From Lachnospiraceae bacterium (GTDB taxonomy: Bacteria; Bacillota; Clostridia; Lachnospirales; Lachnospiraceae): DNA of 64,000 nt. The stretch is from positions 2,949,501-3,013,500 of the forward strand of contig CP107199.1 of assembly GCA_025758065.1 (NCBI GenBank), read 5' to 3'. Each line of letters begins with the position of its first letter. The first letter of the stretch is position 1. Under the pieces are notes generated by a model. It worked only from the letters and a program-made list of their open reading frames with translations. It was not told the origin of the DNA and did not search any database. Below, in pieces: positions 1 to 7,957 of this stretch. Both the position numbers and the translations under genes were made by a program.

Positions 1-246
1 GGATCAGAACCTGGCAGACGTACAGAAGCACTGGCAGAAAAAATCTGCACTGACATCGAAAAAATCGATAAAGCAGCTGGCTTTTTCGCAGTGATCACCA
101 ATGAAGTGGGCTCTGACGGGGAAATGTATGAAAAAGAGACGTTAGAATATATCCGTCTTCTGGGGCTTGTGAACTGCCGTCTGGCGAAAATGGCCTCAGA
201 GGTGGTTGAAGTAGTATACGGTATACCAGTTAAATGCCCTCACTAA
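1..246 (+). CDS. cobU: CobU-family adenosylcobinamide kinase/guanylyltransferase, 3' end only
   Basis: The frame is open from base 1 to a TAA at 244-246, so only the last 81 residues are present. They contain ITNEVG and a tail ending VVEVVYGIPVK, which match the C-terminal part of CobU (TNEVG...VWLVVSGIP in classical members). CobU phosphorylates adenosylcobinamide and adds GMP to give adenosylcobinamide-GDP in the cytoplasm. cobS follows, which fits. A second CobU-type gene lies at 1168-1677, so this copy may be a divergent paralogue or part of a longer fused protein whose start is outside the window. The P-loop end cannot be inspected here. Confidence 0.6.
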   Translation, partial: GSEPGRRTEALAEKICTDIEKIDKAAGFFAVITNEVGSDGEMYEKETLEYIRLLGLVNCRLAKMASEVVEVVYGIPVKCPH

Positions 247-262
247 GTCTTTCAGATATCCT

Positions 263-322
263 TGGCACAACTGACCAAAAATCTTCCTGCAAAATCAAGT
301 TCAAAAGGATTTTGGGAGTATA
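263..322 (+). repeat. Half copy of the 163-bp palindrome family, before cobS
   Basis: This stretch matches the right arm of the palindrome at 55659-55821: GGCACAACTGAC, then AAAAATCTTC, CAAAATCA and a degenerate end GGATTTTGGGAGTATAT. No left arm is recognisable upstream, where the cobU 3' end lies. It ends just before cobS, as the other copies end just before genes. Confidence 0.65.
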
Positions 323-349
323 TCATTAATGAAAGGAACGAGAAACTGT

Positions 350-1135
350 ATGAAATGGTTAGATTCCTGTCTGATCGCAATATCCATGTATTCAAAGATC
401 CCTGTGCCCCAGGTAGAGTGGACCAAAGAAAAAATGAACCATGCCATGTGCTTTTTTCCGCTGGTAGGTGCTGTGCAGGGATGCCTTTTGGGACTCTGGC
501 TGGTTATTGCAGCACAGTTTGATCTGTCTGTGGGCATAAGATTTCTGTGGGCATCTGCCATTCCCTTTCTTGTAACAGGGGGTATCCATATGGATGGCTT
601 TATGGATACTATGGATGCAGTCCATTCCTATGGAGACAGGACGAAAAAACTGGAAATATTAAAAGATCCTCATTTAGGGGCTTTCGCAGTGATCTGTGCG
701 GCTGTATATTTATTATTATATACAGGGAGCATGTATGAGTTTTGCAAAAATGCACAGGGAAAAGCCATATTTTATCCAGTATTGTTTTTGTCCAGTGAAC
801 GGGTGTTCAGCGGCCTTTCTGTAATCATGCTCCCTTCAGCGAAAAACAACGGGCTGGCAGCCACATTTTCTCAGGCATCTGAGAAAAAGCTGGATAAAAA
901 GATCCTGATCCTGTTATTGGCACTCCTGGCAGTGGCGGCTTTTGGGATCTGGGGTATGCAGGGGATAAAAATTTATGGAGTATGCCTGGTGTTTCAGGGA
1001 GCGCTTTTTGCCTGGTATGATAAATGGTCAAAAAAGAACTTCGGAGGTATTACCGGGGATCTGGCCGGATTTTTCCTGCAGACAGAGGAACTGGGCTGTC
1101 TGACTGCAGTGGCATTTTTATTGAAAATGTTATAA
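350..1135 (+). CDS. cobS: Adenosylcobinamide-GDP ribazoletransferase CobS
   Basis: CobS joins adenosylcobinamide-GDP with alpha-ribazole (phosphate), the last assembly step of cobalamin, at the inner membrane. The 261-residue protein has several hydrophobic segments and the family signature GGIHMDGFMDTMDAVHS, followed by a DPHLGAFA stretch. ATG at 350 is preferred over ATG at 329: it gives the usual short N-terminus before the SKIPVP motif, and AAAGGAACGAG lies upstream. The 329 start would put the start only a few bases after the repeat fragment at 263-322. It sits between two CobU-type genes in a same-strand cobalamin run. Confidence 0.92.
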   Translation: MKWLDSCLIAISMYSKIPVPQVEWTKEKMNHAMCFFPLVGAVQGCLLGLWLVIAAQFDLSVGIRFLWASAIPFLVTGGIHMDGFMDTMDAVHSYGDRTKKLEILKDPHLGAFAVICAAVYLLLYTGSMYEFCKNAQGKAIFYPVLFLSSERVFSGLSVIMLPSAKNNGLAATFSQASEKKLDKKILILLLALLAVAAFGIWGMQGIKIYGVCLVFQGALFAWYDKWSKKNFGGITGDLAGFFLQTEELGCLTAVAFLLKML

Positions 1136-1167
1136 AAATGATGTGAGTGTCAAAGGAGAAAAAACAG

Positions 1168-1677
1168 ATGATCATGGTCATTGGAGGAAGATGTCAGGGA
1201 AAATCTTCTTTTGCAAGAGAACATTTTGAAAGCAGGATACAGGAAAATAAAAAAATAGAGAAAGACGGGGAAATCCAGAAAGACCATCTGGAAAATTTAA
1301 AGACAGATCCTTGGACAGATGGAGAAACAGCCACCTGGGAAGAGTTTCTTGCCTCTGCATGGAGCCGGAATTTTCACCTGCTGGTGCGGCGGATATTAAA
1401 AAAAGATGAGACGCTGGGATTGCCGGATGAGCAGGAAAAAGGCGTATTTGAAATAATGCCTACAGGTCTGCCGGACTGGAAAAAAATGGCAGAGGTCATA
1501 TACACTGCCGGTCCTCACCGTATTCTGGTCACAGATGAGATTGGTTACGGCATTGTTCCTGTAGATCCGTTTGAGCGGGAGTACAGGGAAGAAACAGGCC
1601 GTATCTGCTGTCTGCTGGCAGAAAGATCAGAGGAAGTATGGCGGGTCTGCTGCGGGCTTGGAACCCGTTTAAAGTAG
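1168..1677 (+). CDS. cobU: CobU-type adenosylcobinamide kinase/guanylyltransferase
   Basis: The 169-residue protein starts MIMVIGGRCQGKSSFA, a P-loop at the extreme N-terminus as in CobU, and ends with TDEIGYGIVP and EEVWRVCCGLG, the family's C-terminal motifs. ATG 1168 is chosen because AAAGGAG (1152-1158) lies nine bases upstream; a GTG at 1147 would place the start before the ribosome site. The P-loop reads GGRCQGKS rather than the common GGARSGKS. The middle is lysine/glutamate-rich and less conserved. It lies 32 bp after cobS. A second CobU-like C-terminus is present at 1-246, so one of the two may have a specialised role. Confidence 0.8.
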   Translation: MIMVIGGRCQGKSSFAREHFESRIQENKKIEKDGEIQKDHLENLKTDPWTDGETATWEEFLASAWSRNFHLLVRRILKKDETLGLPDEQEKGVFEIMPTGLPDWKKMAEVIYTAGPHRILVTDEIGYGIVPVDPFEREYREETGRICCLLAERSEEVWRVCCGLGTRLK

Positions 1678-1792
1678 AGAAAATGAAAATGTGAAAAGCA
1701 TGACAGCTTATAAGAGTAATGTTTGATATAATGATGTTGGGGACAAAAGGTATTTTGACCACTCTGATATAGGAAAGGATAGTAACATAACA

Positions 1793-2770
1793 ATGGAATG
1801 GATACAGTTATGGCAGCTGCATGGGCTGGCCCTTTTAACAGGCAGTATTCTGGACTGGATCTTTGGAGATCCCTATAATTTTCCCCATATGATACGCCTG
1901 ATGGGGAATATGATAAGCAGTCTGGAAAAGGATCTGCGTAAACTTTTTCCTGAAAAGCCACGGCTTGCAGGAACTTTTCTTACCATGACTATGTGCCTTT
2001 TCTGGATCATCATGCCGGGGCTGCTTTTTCAGGTAACAGGAAAATATCTGGGTCTGACGGCAAGATTTCTTCTGGAAAGCTTTTTCTGTTATCAGCTTCT
2101 GGCAGCCAAAAGTCTCTGTGTGGAAAGCATGAAGGTATGCAGGGAACTAAAAAAGGGAGATATAGAAGGGGCAAGAAAGGCTGTTTCCATGATCGTAGGC
2201 CGTGATACCAAAGTTCTGGACAAAGCAGGCATTACCAGAGCAGCAGTGGAAACTGTGGCAGAAAATACCTCAGATGGTGTGATCGCTCCATTTTTATTTA
2301 TGGCAGTTTTCGGACCGTTGGGCGGTACCTTTTATAAGGCAGTAAACACCATGGATTCCATGATCGGCTACAGGAATGATAAATATATCCTGTTTGGCCG
2401 GACAGCTGCAAAGCTGGATGATGTATTAAACTTTATACCAGCCCGCATTTCCGGCTGTCTGCTTACACTGGCAGCATATCTGCTTCCCGGGGCAGACGGG
2501 AAAAATGCCTGGCGTATATTCTTAAGGGACCGCAGAAAGCATGACAGCCCCAATTCTGCTCATGGAGAGGCAGCCTGTGCGGGAGCCCTTCATTTGCGTC
2601 TTGCAGGAGATGCCTGGTACTTTGGGGTTCTTCACAAGAAACAGTTTATCGGAGATAATGACAGGGAGATCGTCCCGGAAGATATATGGAAAGCATCCCT
2701 TTTAATGTTTTTGGCAGAGGGGATACTGATGGCAGTGCTGCTGGTGATCCTGGCAGCAGTCAGGCTATAA
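1793..2770 (+). CDS. cbiB: Adenosylcobinamide-phosphate synthase CbiB (CobD of aerobic naming)
   Basis: CbiB attaches (R)-1-amino-2-propanol phosphate to adenosylcobyric acid. This 325-residue protein has the family's early GDP-containing motif (LDWIFGDPYNFPHMIRLMG), the VGRDT motif, the ENTSDGVIAP motif and the NTMDSMIGYRN motif, with several membrane helices and a hydrophobic C-terminus. Length is normal. The gap of 115 bp after cobU is larger than elsewhere in the run and contains TATAAT-like bases near 1705-1730, so a local promoter is possible. Downstream is the CobD-type decarboxylase that makes the aminopropanol substrate. Confidence 0.93.
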   Translation: MEWIQLWQLHGLALLTGSILDWIFGDPYNFPHMIRLMGNMISSLEKDLRKLFPEKPRLAGTFLTMTMCLFWIIMPGLLFQVTGKYLGLTARFLLESFFCYQLLAAKSLCVESMKVCRELKKGDIEGARKAVSMIVGRDTKVLDKAGITRAAVETVAENTSDGVIAPFLFMAVFGPLGGTFYKAVNTMDSMIGYRNDKYILFGRTAAKLDDVLNFIPARISGCLLTLAAYLLPGADGKNAWRIFLRDRRKHDSPNSAHGEAACAGALHLRLAGDAWYFGVLHKKQFIGDNDREIVPEDIWKASLLMFLAEGILMAVLLVILAAVRL

Positions 2771-2852
2771 TGATTATTCAAAAATCCTCTTTCCTGGTCA
2801 GACCGGGAGACGAGGGGAATATAGATATTAATTTTTGAAAGAAGGAATCCAC

Positions 2853-4079
2853 ATGCATACCCAATACCAGCACGGCGGTGACATTTACAGTAACAAGGTT
2901 TCAATGGACTATTCCGCTAACATTAACCCTTTAGGACTGCCTCAGGGAGTGAAAGAAGAACTGGCACGATGTATGAAAGAGCAGGTGTGCTGCGTCTATC
3001 CGGACAGCCGGTGTACAGATCTGGTAAATGCATTAGCTGACTATCATAAGGTATCTTGTGACTGGATCATCTGTGGCAATGGTGCGGCAGATCTGATCTT
3101 TGGTCTTACATTTGCCCTGAAACCGGAAAAAGCCCTGCTTTTAGCCCCTTCTTTTCTGGAATATGAACAGGCTTTAAAGGCGGCAGGCTGTGATATCAGT
3201 CTTTTTTATCTGAAAGAGGAAAATGGGTATTGCTTGGATGTGGATGAATTATGTCAGATTATAGAAAAAAACAGTTTTGATCCGGCGTCTGCAGATCCTG
3301 CTAAAATCAGCTGCCTGGAGAAAGACCGGCCTGTATCAGCAGCCTTAAAGGGCTGGGACATTTTGTTTTTATGCAATCCCAATAACCCAACAGGCATTGC
3401 TGTGAAGAAGGAACAGGTCTTAAAACTGGCAGAAACCTGCGAAAGGACAAATACATTTCTGGTTGTGGATGAGTGTTTTGGAGAGTTTTTAGATGAGCCG
3501 GAGGCTTACAGTGTTATTCCGTTTTTAGAGAAGCTTCCGCATGTCTTTGTATTAAAAGCGTTTACAAAGATCTATGCCATGGCTGGAATGCGCTTAGGAT
3601 ATGCACTGTGCAGCAGCGGGGAGGTTTTAACAAGGATCTCTCAGGTAAGACAGCCCTGGTCTGTTTCGGGACTGGCCCAGAAAGCAGGAATTGCAGCTTT
3701 AAAAGAGACAGAATATGTGCTGAAAACCAGAAAACTGATCCATGAGCAGAGAAATAAAATGGAAGCAGCATTAGAAAAACTGGGATATATCGTTTATCCG
3801 TCCCAGGCTAATTATATTTTCTTTAAGGAAAGGATTTTGCAAGAAGCAGCTGTAAAAAGCACAGAACAGGAGAAAAAAACAGGTCAGGAGCAGAAAAATG
3901 CCGGGAAAGAGACAGCTGGGTTGTATGACCGTATGTTAAAACAGGGGGTCCTTATCCGCAGCTGCTCTAATTATCCGGGTCTGGATGCTTCCTGCTACCG
4001 CATCTGCGTAAAAACAGAAGAAGAAAACCGGGAATTTCTGCATAAACTTTCCCAGTGTACAGTTTCCGAGAGAACATAA
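2853..4079 (+). CDS. cobD: Threonine-phosphate decarboxylase, CobD-type class I PLP enzyme
   Basis: This HisC-like fold protein (408 residues) likely makes (R)-1-amino-2-propanol phosphate from L-threonine phosphate, the substrate used by CbiB next door. It shows HGGD near the N-terminus, DYSANINPLG, CNPNNPTG, VDECFGEF and the PLP-lysine segment AFTKIYAMAGMRLGY, all typical of CobD. ATG 2853 has GAAGGA seven bases upstream; a TTG at 2837 is less likely. A lysine/glutamine-rich insertion (around residues 330-360, EQEKKTGQEQK) is unusual for the family and may be a surface loop. An HisC role is possible on fold alone, but the neighbours argue for cobalamin synthesis. Confidence 0.88.
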   Translation: MHTQYQHGGDIYSNKVSMDYSANINPLGLPQGVKEELARCMKEQVCCVYPDSRCTDLVNALADYHKVSCDWIICGNGAADLIFGLTFALKPEKALLLAPSFLEYEQALKAAGCDISLFYLKEENGYCLDVDELCQIIEKNSFDPASADPAKISCLEKDRPVSAALKGWDILFLCNPNNPTGIAVKKEQVLKLAETCERTNTFLVVDECFGEFLDEPEAYSVIPFLEKLPHVFVLKAFTKIYAMAGMRLGYALCSSGEVLTRISQVRQPWSVSGLAQKAGIAALKETEYVLKTRKLIHEQRNKMEAALEKLGYIVYPSQANYIFFKERILQEAAVKSTEQEKKTGQEQKNAGKETAGLYDRMLKQGVLIRSCSNYPGLDASCYRICVKTEEENREFLHKLSQCTVSERT

Positions 4080-4102
4080 ACCTGAAAAGGAGGAATAAAT
4101 CC

Positions 4103-6277
4103 ATGGCAAGATCCATTATGATACAGGGAACCATGTCCAATGCGGGAAAAAGCCTGATCGCAGCAGGCCTGTGCCGCATTTTTGCCCAGGACGGCTATAA
4201 AACAGCACCTTTTAAATCCCAGAATATGGCTTTAAATTCTTTTATTACAGAAGATGGGCTGGAAATGGGCCGTGCCCAGGTGGTCCAGGCAGAAGCGGCG
4301 GGAGTGAAGCCTTCTGCGTACATGAACCCCATTTTGCTGAAACCAACTACTGATGTAGGTTCCCAGGTGATCGTAAATGGCGTTTCTATTGGAAACATGC
4401 GGGCAAAAGATTATTTTGCTTATAAAAAACAGCTGATCCCCCAGATCATGGAAGCATACAAACACCTGGACGAAGAATATGATGTGATCGTGATTGAAGG
4501 TGCAGGAAGTCCGGCAGAGATCAACTTAAAATCAGATGATATTGTAAACATGGGACTGGCTGCCATGGTAGATGCACCGGTGCTGCTTGCCGGGGATATT
4601 GACCGGGGCGGGGTTTTCGCCCAGCTTTACGGGACAGTAGAGCTTTTGGAGCCTGAAGAGCGCAAGCGCATAAAGGGACTTATCATCAATAAATTCCGGG
4701 GAGATAAGACGATACTGGAGCCGGGACTTCGCCAGTTAGAGGATCTTTGCAGGATACCGGTGGCAGGTGTCGTTCCCTATATGAACGTAGATATTGAAGA
4801 TGAAGACAGCTTAAGCACCAAACTTGGAAATACCAGACAGAAGGGCTGCATCGATATTGCAGTGCTCCGGTTTCCCAAAATTTCCAATTTTACAGACATG
4901 GATGCTTTTGAGCGTATGAACGAGGTTTCCATCCGTTATGTTTCAAAGCCCTCTGAGCTGAAACAGCCGGATATGGTGATCCTTCCGGGAACAAAAAATA
5001 CCATTGATGATCTTCTGTGGATGCGTCAGAATGGTCTGGAAGCAGCTGTCTTAAAACTGGCGGCAAAGCAGGTGCCTGTATGGGGAATCTGCGGCGGTTT
5101 CCAGATGATGGGAGAATGGCTGGTGGACGAACTTGCCATTGAGTCGTCCTACAAAGGAAAGATCCGTGGAATGGGTCTTTTCCCTGTAGAAACGGAATTT
5201 GAAGAAGAAAAAGTACGTACCCAGACAGAGGGACGTTTCGGGGAACTTTACGGCTGTTTCAGGGAGCTTTCAGGAAAGAAACTTACTGGCTATGAGATCC
5301 ATATGGGCCGTACAAAGAGCAGGGAAAAGGAACAGCCGCTCTGTCTGTTAAATGCAGGAGAGAATACCGGAGTAAGGGAAGTTAAAGGCATCCCCTGCGG
5401 CTGGAACAGGAAAAACCTTTATGGTTCCTATGTCCACGGTATATTTGACGCTCCTGGTATCTGTGAGACCATAGCAGCTGCCCTTGCAGCCAGAAAGGGC
5501 ATTACCCTGGAAATGGCAGGACAGCTGGATTACAGGGCATATAAAGAAGAACAGTATGATAAACTGGCAGAAATATTGCGGGAGAGTCTGGATATGGAAA
5601 AGATATATGAGATTATGGGACTGGAAGAAAAAATACATATAGAACAGGTGCTTCCGTCAGATATAGAACACAGAAGCTTTGAGATCATCGGTGAAGAATT
5701 AAAGGCTATGGGAAAGAAACTGGAACCGGAACTGGCACCGGTGATCATGCGGGCTATTCATACAACAGCGGATTTTGACTATGCAGATCATCTGAAATTT
5801 TCTGAGCATGCAGTAGAAAAAGCAAGGGAAGCCATTAAAAACGGAGGCGTGATCATTACCGATACAAAAATGGGCTGGTCCGGTGTGAACAAAAAGCGTC
5901 TGGAAAGTTATGGGGGAGAAGCCTTGTGCTTTATGGCAGATGAAGATGTGGCAGCAGAGGCCAAGGAAAAGGGCAGCACAAGAGCGGTGGCAAGTATGGA
6001 TAAGGCGGCAAAATTATTTGGAGGCGGAGAGAGACCTTGTATCTTTGCTATTGGAAATGCCCCTACGGCGCTTATACGCCTTTATGAGCTGATCCGGGAG
6101 GGAAAAATAAAACCGGCCCTGATCATTGGTGCGCCTGTAGGCTTTGTTAATGTGATCCAGTCAAAAGAACTGATCCTTTCACTGAAAGATACACCATACA
6201 TTGTGGCAGAAGGCAGAAAAGGCGGCAGCAATGTGGCGGCAGCTATCTGCAATGCTCTATTATACGGTATCAAATAA
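4103..6277 (+). CDS. cbiP: CobQ-CbiC fusion: adenosylcobyric acid synthase plus precorrin-8X methylmutase
   Basis: The 724-residue protein has two enzymes. Residues about 1-510 are CobQ/CbiP: dethiobiotin-synthetase-like P-loop GTMSNAGKS, KSQNMALNSF, DIDRGGVFA, then a class I glutaminase domain with WGICGGFQMMG (nucleophile Cys330) and a late YVHGIFD. It amidates adenosylcobyrinic acid diamide. Residues about 515-724 are CbiC/CobH, with the histidine motif MRAIHTTADFDY, TDTKMGWSG and IGAPVGFVN; this domain moves a methyl group to give hydrogenobyrinate/cobyrinate. ATG 4103 follows AAGGAGG; the frame remains open upstream into cobD. No stop or internal ribosome site breaks the two domains, so it appears to be a true fusion of non-adjacent steps. 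Confidence 0.9.
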   Translation: MARSIMIQGTMSNAGKSLIAAGLCRIFAQDGYKTAPFKSQNMALNSFITEDGLEMGRAQVVQAEAAGVKPSAYMNPILLKPTTDVGSQVIVNGVSIGNMRAKDYFAYKKQLIPQIMEAYKHLDEEYDVIVIEGAGSPAEINLKSDDIVNMGLAAMVDAPVLLAGDIDRGGVFAQLYGTVELLEPEERKRIKGLIINKFRGDKTILEPGLRQLEDLCRIPVAGVVPYMNVDIEDEDSLSTKLGNTRQKGCIDIAVLRFPKISNFTDMDAFERMNEVSIRYVSKPSELKQPDMVILPGTKNTIDDLLWMRQNGLEAAVLKLAAKQVPVWGICGGFQMMGEWLVDELAIESSYKGKIRGMGLFPVETEFEEEKVRTQTEGRFGELYGCFRELSGKKLTGYEIHMGRTKSREKEQPLCLLNAGENTGVREVKGIPCGWNRKNLYGSYVHGIFDAPGICETIAAALAARKGITLEMAGQLDYRAYKEEQYDKLAEILRESLDMEKIYEIMGLEEKIHIEQVLPSDIEHRSFEIIGEELKAMGKKLEPELAPVIMRAIHTTADFDYADHLKFSEHAVEKAREAIKNGGVIITDTKMGWSGVNKKRLESYGGEALCFMADEDVAAEAKEKGSTRAVASMDKAAKLFGGGERPCIFAIGNAPTALIRLYELIREGKIKPALIIGAPVGFVNVIQSKELILSLKDTPYIVAEGRKGGSNVAAAICNALLYGIK

Positions 6278-6319
6278 AGGGCTGCAGTTTGGCCATGATA
6301 ATAAAAGGGGACAGAAAGC

Positions 6320-7957
6320 ATGAAACTATATCGTATTATCCTTGTAGATGATGAGGAAGAGGTAAGAAAAAGTATTATCCGCAAGATCAAATGGGAGGAA
6401 AACGGCTTTTTAGTAGCCGGGGACGCGGAAAACGGGGAAGATGCCTTAGAAAAGATCGAACTGTTGGAACCGGATCTGATCCTGACCGACATCCGTATGC
6501 CCTATATGGACGGACTGACACTGGCAGAACGTGTGCGCCAGAAATACCCGTCCATGAAGATCGTCATTTTTTCCGGTTATGATGATTTTGAATATGCTAA
6601 GCAGGCAATTAAATTAAATGTTACAGAATACATACTAAAGCCGGTAAACGTAGAAGAGCTGACTGCCATTTTACAAAAGATAAAGGCAAATCTGGATCAG
6701 GAGATCGAACAGAAGCGAAATGTAAACCTTTTGCGGGAAAATTATATAAAAAGCCTGCCGATCCTCCGGGAACAGTTTTTAAATGAACTGGTAAATGCCC
6801 CCATAGCTTATGAAACTGTGCAGACCCGTTTAAAAGAGTATGGTATCTCCCTTTCCGGTGCCCAGAAATGGGTGGCAGCAGCCGTAGGTATTGACAGGCC
6901 GGAGGAGGAGCGGGAAGGCGAACTGGCTATCCACAGGGAGCAGGACCTGATCCCTATTTCTGTCATGCAGATCCTGGAAGAAAAGCTGGGAAATTTCTGT
7001 CGTTTTTCTATTTTTAACTCTACCGGAAGCAGTGATGCACAGATCGGTGTGATCGCAGCTATTGACGAGGAAAATTCCCAGACCGGACTGACTGCTGTAT
7101 TAGGAGATATCTGCAAAGAGACCAGAAAGATCCTGGCAGTTCCTATTACCATTGGCATTGGACACAGTACCCAGGATCTGGGCATGATCTGCGAATCTTA
7201 CAAGGATGCAGTCAATGCTTTAGGTTATAAGGCCATTGTAGGGGCTGGAAATACCATTTATATCAACGACGTGGAGCCGGTAAGCAGGGGAAAGCTGCAG
7301 TTTGACAGCAAAGATGAGGCAGAGCTGGTAGGTGCTGTGAAATTTGGTCCTCAGGAAAAGATCGAAGAAGCAGTACATAAAATCGCGGATAAGATCAGTG
7401 ATGCAAAAGTCCATCAGCGTCAGTGCCAGACCTATATGTTAAGTGTATTAAACTGTATGATCCAGCTGGTGCAGATGTATGATCTGGACATGGAGACTAT
7501 ATTCAAGGGGGAGACCAACTTAAATGAGGCCTTTGCCCTGATCTCCAGTACCCAGAAAAAGGAAGATTTTGCAAAATGGCTTCTTCAGGCTGCCATTGCA
7601 GTAAACCAGTCTGTGAATACAGAACGTGATAATACTACAAAACAGGTGATCCAGGAAGCCAGGCAGTATATTATGGACAACTATCAGGATGCGGAGCTGT
7701 CTGTGGAGAAGATCTGCCGTCACCTGCATATGAGCCCGGCTTATTTTTCTACCATGTTTAAGAAAGAAACAGGAAAGACTTATGTAGCTTATCTTACGGA
7801 AGTCCGTCTGGATAAAGCAGTGGAGCTTTTAAACAAAACAGATGACAAGACATATGTGATCGCGGCAAAGGTAGGATACCAGGAGCAGAATTATTTCAGC
7901 TATGTATTTAAGAAACGATTTGGTATTTCGCCTACAAAATTCAGAGGAGCAAAATAA
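6320..7957 (+). CDS. AraC-type response regulator (YesN-like)
   Basis: A 545-residue cytoplasmic regulator. The N-terminal receiver has the acidic pair DDEEE, phospho-acceptor Asp57 in LILTDIRMPYMDG and the KPVN lysine. A central helical region of about 280 residues has no motif I can name. The C-terminus (about 440-545) is an AraC double helix-turn-helix with AKVGYQEQNYFSYVFKKRFG. The stop overlaps the start of the sensor kinase gene (TAATG at 7955-7959), so the two are translationally coupled. It presumably activates the downstream binding-protein and mglBAC genes; no operator was recognised. Confidence 0.9.
   Translation: MKLYRIILVDDEEEVRKSIIRKIKWEENGFLVAGDAENGEDALEKIELLEPDLILTDIRMPYMDGLTLAERVRQKYPSMKIVIFSGYDDFEYAKQAIKLNVTEYILKPVNVEELTAILQKIKANLDQEIEQKRNVNLLRENYIKSLPILREQFLNELVNAPIAYETVQTRLKEYGISLSGAQKWVAAAVGIDRPEEEREGELAIHREQDLIPISVMQILEEKLGNFCRFSIFNSTGSSDAQIGVIAAIDEENSQTGLTAVLGDICKETRKILAVPITIGIGHSTQDLGMICESYKDAVNALGYKAIVGAGNTIYINDVEPVSRGKLQFDSKDEAELVGAVKFGPQEKIEEAVHKIADKISDAKVHQRQCQTYMLSVLNCMIQLVQMYDLDMETIFKGETNLNEAFALISSTQKKEDFAKWLLQAAIAVNQSVNTERDNTTKQVIQEARQYIMDNYQDAELSVEKICRHLHMSPAYFSTMFKKETGKTYVAYLTEVRLDKAVELLNKTDDKTYVIAAKVGYQEQNYFSYVFKKRFGISPTKFRGAK

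Noticed and set aside
1..6277. Cobalamin riboswitch
   Set aside because: No B12-box-like sequence was recognised within the window; it may lie upstream of base 1.
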